This document shows positions 36,442 through 46,284 of a stretch of 64,000 bases of DNA, piece after piece; position 1 is the first letter of the stretch, and each line of letters begins with the position of its first letter. The notes beneath the pieces were generated by a model that was not told the origin of the DNA, did no database searches, and saw only the letters and a list, made by a program, of their open reading frames with translations. The stretch comes from Paraglaciecola algarum (GTDB lineage Bacteria; Pseudomonadota; Gammaproteobacteria; Enterobacterales; Alteromonadaceae), in contig NZ_JAKGAS010000005.1 of the NCBI RefSeq assembly GCF_021532655.1, forward strand, positions 124,001-188,000. Direction: 5' to 3'. The translations under genes were made by a program, and so were the position numbers.

Positions 36442-39400
36442 CTAGCTGTCTGGAAGTGTGAACACATAATCCTCTTCTAGCGGGACCCCCTCTTCTGAAC
36501 GAAACGAATCTTTTTTCAATATAATGTTAGTTGATGGTTCATATGAACTAAGGAACATAACGAAAGTATCTTTTCGTCTCCATTCAGTTGAAGTGGGTAC
36601 GTAATTACCCTCAGTGCTATACCCTTCTTGCATATCCTCTGAAAACTTAACTACCAGTGCACTTTCACTGGCATCGCCAATTATTCTAATATCAATGACA
36701 TATGGCGCATTTTGACTGCTATCTGGCTTGGCATTAGAGTTTATTTTGTTTTCTAGAAAAGATTTCGCAGTTTGATAATCTAAAAGGAAATACTCATCTT
36801 GCTCGGTTAGATTGATGTCCTGTAAATCATTTGTCCAAGCTAATTCCAAATAGCTCTCTGTTGCCGATGTAATATTGATATATTCGACCCCCTCACCGTC
36901 AAAAGAGTTAAATTTAATATAGCCTTGAGACGTTAGACTGTAACTGGTTTTATATACCGTGCCTGGCGCGCCGTCTGCATAAGCTTTAATTTGATTTCCG
37001 TCAAAATCAAAAACAGCTAATATCCAACTTTCCAGCCCGGTTTCGTAATGCACATTGTAAAGCCTACGACCGGTTAAAAAGTCACTGGAGAATTTATCTA
37101 CATCCTCCAACAAAAAGTTAGATTTGGGTCTAATAGTTATCTGAACACTGTCACTCGATTCTTTACCTTGATTATCAGTGGCAACCGCTATTAGATCAAT
37201 TTTTTCTACTTCACTCACGTCTGGGGCGGTAAAACTGAGAGTATCGCCTTGTCCATCATAGTTTATGGAATGTGCAGGCAAAATGAACCATTCAATACTT
37301 ACCGAACCATCTGGGTCTGAAGCTGTGGCAGATAACTCAACGTTTGTACCTGCACTAAAACTAGTCTTTTGATTGGCGTCTATAGCAATAGTAGGAGCTA
37401 AATTTAACGCCTTTCTTTTTATTGATAGTTTTCTATTCGAGGTGCTCGTACCCTGATGTTTAAACTGAATTTGATAATCGATTTCTTGAGCACTGCCTGC
37501 ATAGGTAAACTCAACATCAATCACACTGACTTCCCCCCCATATAAATTCACCGCGCCCACCACTTGATAAGTTAGGCCCGACAAATCGTCTTGGCAGAAA
37601 TAGCATTTTTTCGGTAGTGAACGAATATGAAACTCTGGTGTGAAAGAATTAATATAGTCCTCGTCGCCCTCAGCTAGCAGAGTGAAACTCACGGTAAAAC
37701 TTTGATTAGCAACAACTGAGACCTCGATATCACTATTATCCCATTGATTGTCGAAGTTAACTTGGTTCTCATTACCCAATTGATAAGACTGTATATAAAA
37801 GTCATTAGCTGGCACTTCAATATTTTCTAACTCAATGGCAGCATCTAACATGGCTTTTAAGCGCGAATTTTGAGTATTTGCACTTACACTTTGGAGATAT
37901 AAACCTTCTACCATTTCCCAAAAGTTATCCGGAATTGTGCCTGAAGGGGTTAAATCACCCGCGTAAAACCAGCCATTAACTAATCCTTCTCCTGCGTCAT
38001 CTATAAAGTCATCATCACGCATCAGTTCTAATAAATAATCTGAAGAATAGAATTGACGCTGCAGAAAATATGTTTCAATTTGCTTATTAACGGTTATATC
38101 ACTAAAGTCTGATACGATTTTTCCGCCAACTGACAGCAACTTTTCTTTATATAGATTTAATAATTTGCTGATTATATTGGTTTCGCTTATATCTGCAGGG
38201 AACCTATCAGAAAAAATATCATTCACTCTATCACCGGCCTCGCCTACATCACCTGATGCACTTTTAAAAGCAAGATAGGAACGAGTTAGGCTTGGGTGTT
38301 TGAAAAATTTCTTTTCAGCTTCTTCTAGCAACATATCGAAAGGTGACTCAATCATTTTTTGAGCAAAGTTCCACTCACTCAGTACTCCTCCCTGAGGACT
38401 CGCCTTAGTTCCATACAGACTTTCAAAAGCAGCAACATAACCTTGATAAGCTCCACCTAAAACCGTAGAAGACTGACCATTTCGGGCAATTTCACCTTTA
38501 ATGGTTTCAGCTGTTACAACCGACTGGTACACATCAAAAACGGTTAAAGCCGTTTGATCCGCTCCGACACTAGCAATTTCAGTCGACAAATAAGCCAACC
38601 AATCGTTGTTAGACAACTTAGAGTATTCACCAGCAAAGCGGTTTTCGATATCAGCCACAATGCTCTGTAATAGCGGATCACCATAACCATCGGTGAGGGC
38701 ATCTTCTATATCCTTATTAATGACCACATAACTGCTGAAATGATCGGTCTCAAAATAAACCAGTGATTCTTCGGCATCAAACTTAATAGGACTTAGATAA
38801 TCGATTACGCCATTTTCATCAGTTCGCGCAATACGCAAGCTGTCTACGCCAACCTCATCTAGATTTTCAAATACCGGAATAGCAACAGTAACAGCTTGAT
38901 TAAATTGCAAACCTGCTGGTTCAAATGTCACCACTGAACTAAAAACACCTTGCGTACTAGGAATAATCGAAGCACTGTTTTGGTTAATGCGAATAGTTTG
39001 TTGTTCAGACAAAGCTCCAGCAGGTACTATGATTTTTGTGCCGGCTAAAGTTTCAGGTGCGTTATCTGAATTCAGAGCGATGACTCCACCATCATCAACA
39101 GTAATAACTTTTTCAGCGATCAAATCAGCCTCATATGCGACCAAAAGCTTATCTGCTGTTGTGACTAAAACGTCTTCATTAAAAAAATTAACCGTTAAAA
39201 GCCTACTTCCTGCTTCGGTTATTGTTAGGCTATTTTCAAGTTCTACAACCTCACCATCTAATAACCATTGCGGGGTCAATGTGTGCGGATAATTTGAAAT
39301 AAGCCCGTTCAATGTAAAGGGAACTTGCTGAAAAGAACCGCCATCAATACTTAATGTAGGAGGCAGCAGGCTCACCAAATCAAAAAGTTTGTTGCTTATA

Positions 39401-40257
39401 TCAGCGCCATTATGAATGCTGTCAATGTATCCATTGATTAGGTCTGTATAACTAACTTTTAGGCTATTTTTATTTTCTAACGGATTAAAGAGTAATAAAT
39501 CAAGACTGTTTACTACACCGTCATCATTAATATCTTGAATTAAACTTGCCGCTATATCATCTAGTAACGAAGTATCACTTAGCTCATAAGTATTATTATT
39601 TAACCTTAAAAAAAGAGCTTGGATATCTGATAACGCAGTGACTCTAATTTGATTTTCAGTAAGCTGTGATCCTTTAACTATGGCGCTAATCTTACCTAAT
39701 ATATCGATCACTTCATCGCTTACGACCACGCCATCATCATTGGGGTCAGTGTCTTGCCCCCCATCAACCTCAACAAGATAAAAACTACTATCTTTGATGA
39801 CAACACCATCAAAATTAAATGCACCATAACTTTCGCTCATGCTAGAGGAGCTTGTTTCTGCCACTAGCAACATTTCAGGTAACTCATACAATTTAACACT
39901 TGCCCCCGAAATAAGGCCCAATTGCGCCACACCGGAAACATTACTAGTTTTGATAAAACTGACAGTGACTTCACAGTTAGCAGTAATACCAGCAGTCACA
40001 TATGTACTACCTGTAAGAGTGCCACCACAACCTGTAATACTGCTCAATTGATAACCGTCGTTAGCTGTCAAACTGAAATTTGTAGTTTGACCACTCTCAA
40101 TAGTCAATGCAGTTGGCGAAACTGAGCCCCCCTCGGTTACAGATGTTGTTACGTTAAAATTAGTCTCAGGGGCTTCTTGAGAAGTATCGCCTCCACTGCC
40201 ACAAGCTGAAATGGTTACAAGTATTAGAGCTGATAAAATAATACGGATGGATGTCAA
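36442..40257 (-). CDS. Very large multidomain lipoprotein
   Basis: A 1271-residue protein with a lipoprotein signal peptide (lipobox VTISAC, Cys19). In order: an InlB-B-repeat-like domain (about 32-105, TEGGSVSPTALTIESGQTTNF then GYQLSSITGCGGTL), a short carboxypeptidase-regulatory-like segment, a calcium-loop-like DINDDGVVNSLDLLLF (about 241-256), a ZU5-like domain (about 400-515, GTKIIVPAGALSEQQTI to FSSYVVI), a long helical middle without recognised domain, a PKD/Ig-like domain (about 970-1045, SDPDGSVSIEW), and a C-terminal Ig-like strand region. It is probably at the cell surface, perhaps in adhesion or polymer binding. Function is unknown, and it has its own terminator. Confidence 0.78.
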   Translation of the reverse strand: MTSIRIILSALILVTISACGSGGDTSQEAPETNFNVTTSVTEGGSVSPTALTIESGQTTNFSLTANDGYQLSSITGCGGTLTGSTYVTAGITANCEVTVSFIKTSNVSGVAQLGLISGASVKLYELPEMLLVAETSSSSMSESYGAFNFDGVVIKDSSFYLVEVDGGQDTDPNDDGVVVSDEVIDILGKISAIVKGSQLTENQIRVTALSDIQALFLRLNNNTYELSDTSLLDDIAASLIQDINDDGVVNSLDLLLFNPLENKNSLKVSYTDLINGYIDSIHNGADISNKLFDLVSLLPPTLSIDGGSFQQVPFTLNGLISNYPHTLTPQWLLDGEVVELENSLTITEAGSRLLTVNFFNEDVLVTTADKLLVAYEADLIAEKVITVDDGGVIALNSDNAPETLAGTKIIVPAGALSEQQTIRINQNSASIIPSTQGVFSSVVTFEPAGLQFNQAVTVAIPVFENLDEVGVDSLRIARTDENGVIDYLSPIKFDAEESLVYFETDHFSSYVVINKDIEDALTDGYGDPLLQSIVADIENRFAGEYSKLSNNDWLAYLSTEIASVGADQTALTVFDVYQSVVTAETIKGEIARNGQSSTVLGGAYQGYVAAFESLYGTKASPQGGVLSEWNFAQKMIESPFDMLLEEAEKKFFKHPSLTRSYLAFKSASGDVGEAGDRVNDIFSDRFPADISETNIISKLLNLYKEKLLSVGGKIVSDFSDITVNKQIETYFLQRQFYSSDYLLELMRDDDFIDDAGEGLVNGWFYAGDLTPSGTIPDNFWEMVEGLYLQSVSANTQNSRLKAMLDAAIELENIEVPANDFYIQSYQLGNENQVNFDNQWDNSDIEVSVVANQSFTVSFTLLAEGDEDYINSFTPEFHIRSLPKKCYFCQDDLSGLTYQVVGAVNLYGGEVSVIDVEFTYAGSAQEIDYQIQFKHQGTSTSNRKLSIKRKALNLAPTIAIDANQKTSFSAGTNVELSATASDPDGSVSIEWFILPAHSINYDGQGDTLSFTAPDVSEVEKIDLIAVATDNQGKESSDSVQITIRPKSNFLLEDVDKFSSDFLTGRRLYNVHYETGLESWILAVFDFDGNQIKAYADGAPGTVYKTSYSLTSQGYIKFNSFDGEGVEYINITSATESYLELAWTNDLQDINLTEQDEYFLLDYQTAKSFLENKINSNAKPDSSQNAPYVIDIRIIGDASESALVVKFSEDMQEGYSTEGNYVPTSTEWRRKDTFVMFLSSYEPSTNIILKKDSFRSEEGVPLEEDYVFTLPDS

Positions 40258-40448
40258 GATAGAGGTTCCTTTACTGCTAGGTTAAATTTAATTAGAGCAT
40301 TTTTTTATCAAGAAATCTTTCTTTAAAAACAACTTATTTAAAATATACTTCATACTAAACAAACACTTGAGGAGTTTAATACCCAAAGATTAAGACGCTA
40401 AAAGCTACTCGCTACTACTCACTGATCTTTTTTGTTTGCAACTAGCTA

Positions 40449-40483
40449 AACAAAAAAGACCCAATAACTAAAAGTCATTGGGC
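40449..40483 (-). terminator. Rho-independent terminator of the TonB receptor gene
   Basis: On the minus strand CCCAATGACT and AGTTATTGGG form a 10-bp stem (one non-identical pair) and are followed by TCTTTTTTGTTTAG. The flanking sequence strongly resembles the terminator at 36341-36377, suggesting a duplicated block. Confidence 0.8.
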
Positions 40484-40502
40484 CAACATTTTTAAGGTAA
40501 TC

Positions 40503-40532
40503 TTATGCTTAATTATGCTTAATTACGCTTAA
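40503..40532. repeat. Three 10-bp tandem copies of TTATGCTTAA
   Basis: TTATGCTTAA, TTATGCTTAA and TTACGCTTAA follow one another between the TonB-receptor stop codon and its terminator. No function is suggested. Confidence 0.85.
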
Positions 40533-40552
40533 TTTCCTAACACATTGTGTTG

Positions 40553-43171
40553 TTAAAAGATGTAATTCATACGAGCGTAGTAATAGCCACCTTGCCAATC
40601 AACCATATTGGCTGACCAGTAAACAGCACCACAACATTCGTCACCTTCATCTTCATCAGGGTAGGTATCAAAGATATTCCTAGCACCCGCCGACAAACTA
40701 ATACTGTCACTTACTTGGTAATTCATCTCAAAATCAAACAATACACTTGGATCATATTCTTGAGTGGTTGTTGCATCAGAAGAAATAGCATTTTCGTACG
40801 TGCCATAAAAATTAGCACGAACAACGAAACTCAACATATCAAAGTTATGTTTAGCTGATAATACAGAGCGCCATTCAGGTATTGCATTCTCAACATCAAA
40901 TTGCGCTTCAGCATTCAAGGCATCGGATGCTTCATCTATTTCCGTCGCATTATAATTCACTGAACCAGTTAAAACAGTGTCACCCATGGTATAAGTGGCA
41001 ACAAAATCAAAACCTGTTGTGGTGGTATCAAATGCGTTTTGGAAATATCTCACGCCACCTATGGTATTTGCACCAACAACACCAGCAGCATCTAGCGCTA
41101 AATAGTTGTCATAAGCTTCACCAGAAGTCATGTCTGTAGAAACGTCTAATGTAGAAATGGCATAAAAGCGATCTTCCAAACTAATACTATACATATCAAA
41201 AGTAAGGTTTAGCTCATCAATATTACCGGTAAAACCTAAGGTATAGTTTAATGACGTTTCCGCTTTTAACGGATTAGCGCCTAACGCTTCACCAACAGCG
41301 CTGCTCGCAGGGAACAAACCTACCGCTACCGGATAACCATCGGGTAAAGTTGTGGCTACGTTAGTGGTACCTTGCTGACCAGGTGTAGGTGCACGGAAAC
41401 CTGTACCTACTGAACCACGCAAATTAAAGTCATCAGATAAGCTATATTTGAAAGCAACTTTACCAACGAGCTCAGCCCCAAAATCAGAGTAGTCTTCGTA
41501 ACGCATCGCCGCTTGCATATATAAAGCATCACTTAAATCCGAGCTTACATCTAAGAATATACCCGCCATATCACGTTCGTATTTACCTGAATATTCACTT
41601 GAATAACCGGGGAAACCATTCGAACCAACCCCTACAGCTCGATACACAGGATCGTCGCTATTGGCACAATCTAAAGTGGAACCATTCGCAATCACAGCAA
41701 TGCCTGCTGCAGTGGCAATGTCACCTTCACAGAATCCCCAAGGGTCTGGCAAAGAATAAGGTCCATCGGTATATGAAGCTTCATCACCACCTATTAACTC
41801 ATAGGTTTCTTCCATGTAAGTTAGACCAAAGGCAAACAAGACATCTGAATATAAACCTAGGTCGACATATTGAGTAAAGTCTGCAGAGAATTGTAATTCT
41901 TCATTTATCAAATCACCCGGCGTAAAAGAGATGGGAGAGTCAGGCCCCATAGAAGGGTTAATGGTATTTTTTAGCGTGTATGAAATTTCATTTGAACCAA
42001 AACGACCACTAATGTCGTAGGTCATATCATTATCAAATTCACCTTCTATACCACCCACAAACGACACATCCGTAATATCACCAAAGAAGCGTGGTGTAAA
42101 ACCACCAGGAAACTTTTCTAAAGGACTATAAATAGAGCCATCTTCTTTGCGTATATCTTCTATTGTGCTGTTACCTGGATAACGATAATAAAAACTTCCA
42201 TCGCCTTCACTTTGTGAATAATTACCAAAAGCATAAAGTTTAGTTGTATCACTGATTTCATAGCCAGTGTTAAAGAAAATTCGCGTGCCAGAGGTATTGG
42301 GTTGTCCCCAAGGCTGTACCACATCTTCTCCACCTAAATTAGCGTCAGCTAAACCATCTATAAATCCTTGTTCGGTATACCCTGATACTGAGGTATCTAG
42401 ACCAGTCAAAAAATTAGGATCGTTAACATCTACACAGGCCCAGCTTTCACAATATTGTTCACCACGGTTAGTTGAACTAGCGTCTGAATATTCTGCTGAT
42501 ACACTCAAAAAACCTTTTGTCCCTAGTGCAAAACCAAGGTTACCTGCCATAGTGATTTGTTCGCCATCACCTTCATAATATTGGCCGGTATTGAACGAGA
42601 AAGATCCACCTTCGTCATTATCTTTTAATACAAAGTTGATTACCCCTGCAATAGCATCTGAACCATATTGCGCGGCTGCACCATCACGCAATACTTCGAC
42701 ACCTTTTAGTGCTGAAGAAGGAATGGTGGCTACATCTGGACCCTGTGTACCTGAGCCTGAAGTTTGTACAAGTGCTGAACGATGACGACGTTTTGAATTA
42801 ACTAATACCAAGGTTTTATCTGTTGGCATACCACGCAATGTCGCGGGGCGAATAAAAGACGCACCATCTGAAATAGGCTGTCTTCCTAATGAGTATGATG
42901 GTACTAACGTTTTTAGCACGTCATTGGTATCGGTAAATGGCACTGCGGCCAAGTCTTCTTCACTGAAGACATCGATTGGGACAGGTGAGTCCACAATTGA
43001 TCTAGGCGCACCTCGTGAACCTGTTACCGCTATTTTTTCAATAAATTGATTAGTTTCTGTTTCTGCTGTTTCTGCTTCTTGTGCGAACGCTGTAGTCAGG
43101 CCAACCATGCTGATTGACCATGTCGCTAGGCCAGTTTTTATCGCCTTACTGAGCATATTTTGCTTTAGCAT
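40553..43171 (-). CDS. TonB-dependent outer-membrane receptor
   Basis: An 872-residue outer-membrane transporter with a signal peptide (about 1-30, cleavage near TAFA-QE), a plug domain starting near IEKIAVTGSRGAPRS (47-60) with LVLVNSKRRHRS and VEVLRDGAAAQYGSDAIAGVINF (about 155-177), a 22-strand-type barrel, and a C-terminal aromatic end (ARMNYIF). It belongs to the large-plug iron-complex/oligomer receptor group common in Alteromonadales. It lies 107 bp downstream of the ridA-like gene on the same strand, so it may import the substrate of the adjacent oxidase. The substrate cannot be read from sequence. Confidence 0.93.
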   Translation of the reverse strand: MLKQNMLSKAIKTGLATWSISMVGLTTAFAQEAETAETETNQFIEKIAVTGSRGAPRSIVDSPVPIDVFSEEDLAAVPFTDTNDVLKTLVPSYSLGRQPISDGASFIRPATLRGMPTDKTLVLVNSKRRHRSALVQTSGSGTQGPDVATIPSSALKGVEVLRDGAAAQYGSDAIAGVINFVLKDNDEGGSFSFNTGQYYEGDGEQITMAGNLGFALGTKGFLSVSAEYSDASSTNRGEQYCESWACVDVNDPNFLTGLDTSVSGYTEQGFIDGLADANLGGEDVVQPWGQPNTSGTRIFFNTGYEISDTTKLYAFGNYSQSEGDGSFYYRYPGNSTIEDIRKEDGSIYSPLEKFPGGFTPRFFGDITDVSFVGGIEGEFDNDMTYDISGRFGSNEISYTLKNTINPSMGPDSPISFTPGDLINEELQFSADFTQYVDLGLYSDVLFAFGLTYMEETYELIGGDEASYTDGPYSLPDPWGFCEGDIATAAGIAVIANGSTLDCANSDDPVYRAVGVGSNGFPGYSSEYSGKYERDMAGIFLDVSSDLSDALYMQAAMRYEDYSDFGAELVGKVAFKYSLSDDFNLRGSVGTGFRAPTPGQQGTTNVATTLPDGYPVAVGLFPASSAVGEALGANPLKAETSLNYTLGFTGNIDELNLTFDMYSISLEDRFYAISTLDVSTDMTSGEAYDNYLALDAAGVVGANTIGGVRYFQNAFDTTTTGFDFVATYTMGDTVLTGSVNYNATEIDEASDALNAEAQFDVENAIPEWRSVLSAKHNFDMLSFVVRANFYGTYENAISSDATTTQEYDPSVLFDFEMNYQVSDSISLSAGARNIFDTYPDEDEGDECCGAVYWSANMVDWQGGYYYARMNYIF

Positions 43172-43278
43172 AGTTTTCCCCTTAGTCTGTTTTTTTGTGT
43201 GTAATGACTAGCTGTTTTTGTAAAACTTTGTGCTGCTGGCTAGTCATCAACAGCGCAAGTGTTATGATTCAGCTCAAG

Positions 43279-43773
43279 CTATTCTGGTTTAGCTATCACC
43301 ATTTCAATTTCGATTAACATGTTTGGTCCACCAGCTAATCCAGCAATTTGAAAGGCCGAACGTGCAGGTTTATTAGGTTGTTCTTCGGTACCAAAATATT
43401 TGGTATAGGCTTTCATAAATCCGCCAAAGTCCATTTTTCCTTCCATAGTTGGGTCACCCACCATAAAAACTTGCATCTTGATTACGTCACCAAAATCCAC
43501 ACCTAATTCTTTAAAAGAGGCTTCAAAACGTTTAAACACATTTAAAGCCTGCGTTTCAGTGTCTCCGTAATACTCTCGGCTGCCACGAGTTGCCTTAGGA
43601 TCTACAGGGCCTGGCACCATGCCACTGTGAAAAATCAAGGTCGTGTCTGGCGTGACTTCAACTGCGCGAGAAATAGGAAAAGTGCTGTTGTTAGGTAAAG
43701 CATGACGGGTAACGTCAGCTATGGTGCTAGAGGCAAACAAGGCTGTCGCTGCAAATAAAAGACTTTTTTTCAT
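43279..43773 (-). CDS. Exported RidA/YjgF-family imine deaminase
   Basis: A 164-residue RidA-family protein with an N-terminal signal peptide (about 1-19, SSTIA-DV), which most RidA proteins lack. The core keeps the family signature near the end, NKPARSAFQIAGLAGG followed by LIEIEMVIA. The arginine of PARS corresponds to E. coli RidA R105, which binds the imino-acid carboxylate, and the Glu-rich strand is kept. RidA hydrolyses enamine/imine products. Placed 18 bp after a cytochrome c and a flavin amino-acid oxidase, it probably finishes the imine made by that enzyme in the periplasm. Confidence 0.9.
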   Translation of the reverse strand: MKKSLLFAATALFASSTIADVTRHALPNNSTFPISRAVEVTPDTTLIFHSGMVPGPVDPKATRGSREYYGDTETQALNVFKRFEASFKELGVDFGDVIKMQVFMVGDPTMEGKMDFGGFMKAYTKYFGTEEQPNKPARSAFQIAGLAGGPNMLIEIEMVIAKPE

Positions 43774-43791
43774 TAAGATAACTCCTAGTAT

Positions 43792-44406
43792 TTATTTTAA
43801 TTGTTGAACATACACAGCTAAATCAGCTGCATCTTGTTCCGATGTAATCACTGCGCTGGCAGCTTTCATTTGTTGACCATAAAGATCACTGCCTTGGGCT
43901 CCTCTTAAGCCAAGACGAAAATGATTAAGTTGAGTGGCGATATACCAATCATTTAGGCCACTGAGTTTTGGCGCTCCAAGGGTTTTGTTCCCTTCACCAT
44001 TAGCGCCATGACAAGCGGCACAGCTTTGATACAACTGTTGGCCTTTGTTGGCATCACCTACTAGGCTGGACACGGGTTTATCTGAACTAGTTTGTGCAAC
44101 CCAATCAGCAATTTCAGTGATTTGTTTAGCAGATAAACCTAGCACCATACGCATCATTTCAATGCCGGTTTTATCTTCGGGGTGTGCCCCGCGTATGCCT
44201 TGCTTAAAGTTTTTAAGCTGACGTTCCACATACCAAGCAGACAAGTCACTTAATCTTGGCGCACCAATGTTTTGATTACCTTTTAACTGACTGCCATGAC
44301 AAACAGTGCAATATTCAAGGCCTTCTGGTGTTGAGGTGTATTTAGCATGAGTCGTAAAAGAGCCAATGCCGAATACAAATAGAATAGCTAGGGTCCTAAC
44401 TAACAT
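43792..44406 (-). CDS. Exported diheme cytochrome c (c4/c553-like)
   Basis: A 203-residue protein with a signal peptide (about 1-22, FTTHA-KY) and two heme c sites, CTVCH (about 32-36) and CAACH (about 126-130). Each is followed by a GxPxL(S) segment (GAPRLSDL, GAPKLSGL) and a distal Met-containing region (EMMRMV; QQMKAA), as in duplicated c4/c553 domains. The start at 44406 has a near-perfect AAGGAGGAG site and overlaps the oxidase gene by 11 bp. It probably accepts electrons from the adjacent flavoenzyme, making that enzyme a dehydrogenase in practice. Confidence 0.92.
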   Translation of the reverse strand: MLVRTLAILFVFGIGSFTTHAKYTSTPEGLEYCTVCHGSQLKGNQNIGAPRLSDLSAWYVERQLKNFKQGIRGAHPEDKTGIEMMRMVLGLSAKQITEIADWVAQTSSDKPVSSLVGDANKGQQLYQSCAACHGANGEGNKTLGAPKLSGLNDWYIATQLNHFRLGLRGAQGSDLYGQQMKAASAVITSEQDAADLAVYVQQLK

Positions 44407-45985
44407 GAGCCGCTCCTCCTTGAATAATCTTGGCACCCAGTAGTTTGTTTAATTGCTCTAGGGCTTGTTCACTCGAGGCTAGTGCCCCTTCTTGCCAACC
44501 ACTATGATGGCTAATTTGATCGCCTATCATAAAATGTCGGCCTTCTGGTTTTTGTAACATGTGGTAATAGGTTTCAAAGTCTTCGGCACTCATACGCATA
44601 CCGCAGCCCATTTGATGATTCATACGAGCCCAAGGGATGGAAATACCGTTCTCTATATATTTGCTGTAACCAGGATGGATTTTTTCACCTGAAATAGCCC
44701 CGGCTTTCAAGCGCTCTTCAGGTGACATATTTTCAAACATAGTGGTGAACTTAGGGTTCCAAACGTAAGCACCTAACATGATGCCTTTTTGAGCATGAAT
44801 ATCATGAGACGGATACCAAAGCTGAGAGACTGGCTCAGAGGTATAACTAATCCCACCGTAAATACCGTCGTTTTCCCAGAACCTTTCTTTCATTTGATAG
44901 GCAATTTTGAATAAATGCCCACGTTTAATGCTGTTTAAACCAGCTTGGTAAGTAGCAGAAAAGTTATTTTCAATACCCGCCATAAAATACGCTGGAATAT
45001 TATTAAAACAGTAATCAGCTTTTACAGAATGTAACTTTCCACCTTGTTCGTAGGTAACTTCTACACCTTGGTCAGAGTTAAAAATTTTCTTAACTTGTGC
45101 ATTGAGAACGGGTTTTGTTTGAAGGTTACGTAGAAAAGCTTTCACTACTGAATCCATACCACCAATTGGCTCCATTAGTGGCTCGCACCAATCGTATACT
45201 TCTGCTCCCAATAAACCGCCATACCAAAAGCTACTGTCTAACATGGCCTTTAATTCAATGGGGGCATGAGGGGTTGGGTGTTCAAGCATTCGATCAGTGG
45301 TTGAACCGGCGCGGCCACTGCCTATATATTTTCCATTTTCAGTTAAATCGCCATATGCCTGAGAAAACTTCATCAATTTAGCTACATCTTCTTCACTGAG
45401 CAGTTGATCAAATTGATTAGCGTCAGCTGACTTCCATAACAACTCTGACATCAAACCACGCACGTCTGTGTGGTATTCAATAATACGTTTAGGTTTACCG
45501 CCTAAAGATTTTTCATCATGAAAATAAGCTAACTTGCTACTATTGGCTTTGACCTGTAATGGCACATTTAGCGCTTTACAATAGTGCAGAATACGCCTGT
45601 GGTGACCTGGTATACGTGCCGGTCCACAGTTAAAGAAAAGATTATCTTGTTTGTCAAATTGGCAAATTTGTGGGTTGCCCATTTCATCGATTTTATCACC
45701 GTTACGTACAGTAAGATTACGTCCACCAGCTCTAAAAGAGGCTTCAAGCATAGTCACGTGATAGCCTGCTTTTTCTAGCTCTAAAGCGGTAGCTAAGCCC
45801 GCTATACCCGCACCTAAAATAAGTGCAGTGGGTTTATTTCCCGGATCAGCGGGTTTAATCGTGACAGGCCCTGAATAACTGTCTTCTGGCATCATTCCTA
45901 GGGCTAAACTGGTTTTCAATAAAGCCGATGAGCCTCCTGCGGCACCGACATAGGATAAAAATTGTCTTCTGGTGATATTTAGCAT
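44396..45985 (-). CDS. Tat-exported FAD amine/L-amino-acid oxidase family protein
   Basis: A 529-residue flavoprotein. The N-terminus carries a twin-arginine signal (TRRQFLSYVGAAGGSS, 5-20). The FAD dinucleotide fold GAGIAGL is at 58-64, with GGR at 87-89. NCGPARIPGHHR (119-130) resembles the GPMRIP segment of L-amino-acid oxidases, whose Arg (here R124) binds the substrate carboxylate. A second FAD segment, GDQISHHSGWQEGA, begins at about 488. It oxidises an amine or amino acid to the imine. Electrons can pass to the cytochrome c encoded by the overlapping next gene, and the imine to exported RidA. The substrate is unknown. Confidence 0.9.
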   Translation of the reverse strand: MLNITRRQFLSYVGAAGGSSALLKTSLALGMMPEDSYSGPVTIKPADPGNKPTALILGAGIAGLATALELEKAGYHVTMLEASFRAGGRNLTVRNGDKIDEMGNPQICQFDKQDNLFFNCGPARIPGHHRRILHYCKALNVPLQVKANSSKLAYFHDEKSLGGKPKRIIEYHTDVRGLMSELLWKSADANQFDQLLSEEDVAKLMKFSQAYGDLTENGKYIGSGRAGSTTDRMLEHPTPHAPIELKAMLDSSFWYGGLLGAEVYDWCEPLMEPIGGMDSVVKAFLRNLQTKPVLNAQVKKIFNSDQGVEVTYEQGGKLHSVKADYCFNNIPAYFMAGIENNFSATYQAGLNSIKRGHLFKIAYQMKERFWENDGIYGGISYTSEPVSQLWYPSHDIHAQKGIMLGAYVWNPKFTTMFENMSPEERLKAGAISGEKIHPGYSKYIENGISIPWARMNHQMGCGMRMSAEDFETYYHMLQKPEGRHFMIGDQISHHSGWQEGALASSEQALEQLNKLLGAKIIQGGAAHVS

Positions 45986-46145
45986 AACTCTATTAATTAC
46001 TTCCTAACTGACGGACTGACTCCGCTTTAAATCAGGACGCCATGCTAGCGAAAGCAAAGGATTCGCAGAACGAAGAATAATATTGTGCTGTACTACATTT
46101 TTTTTATAGCCCCTGTAAACACTGTCTATAAAAGCCATTTATTAC

Positions 46146-46162
46146 TGAATAAAACTTATTCA
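46146..46162. promoter_or_regulatory. Palindrome between the oxidase and lysR genes, possible LysR site
   Basis: TGAATAA-AAC-TTATTCA is a perfect 7-bp-arm palindrome (46146-46162). A half-similar CTGAATTAAACTCATG follows about 40 bp on. A second palindrome, ACGTTT-CA-AAACGT (46248-46261), lies nearer the lysR start. This two-site arrangement in a divergent promoter is typical of LysR regulators, but it is inferred by eye. Confidence 0.45.
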
Positions 46163-46284
46163 TGGCAGTAAATTTGCATAAAATTCTGAATTAAACTCAT
46201 GTTTTATCGCGAGGTTAGCCATAAAAAGTTGGTCGATCTAACTAAACACGTTTCAAAACGTTAATCTCGCGAATAAGGAGGATT

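Noticed and set aside
40882..41877. Gln/His-rich plus-strand frames opposite the TonB receptor gene
   Set aside because: They are antisense shadows whose low-complexity composition follows from the receptor's codons.
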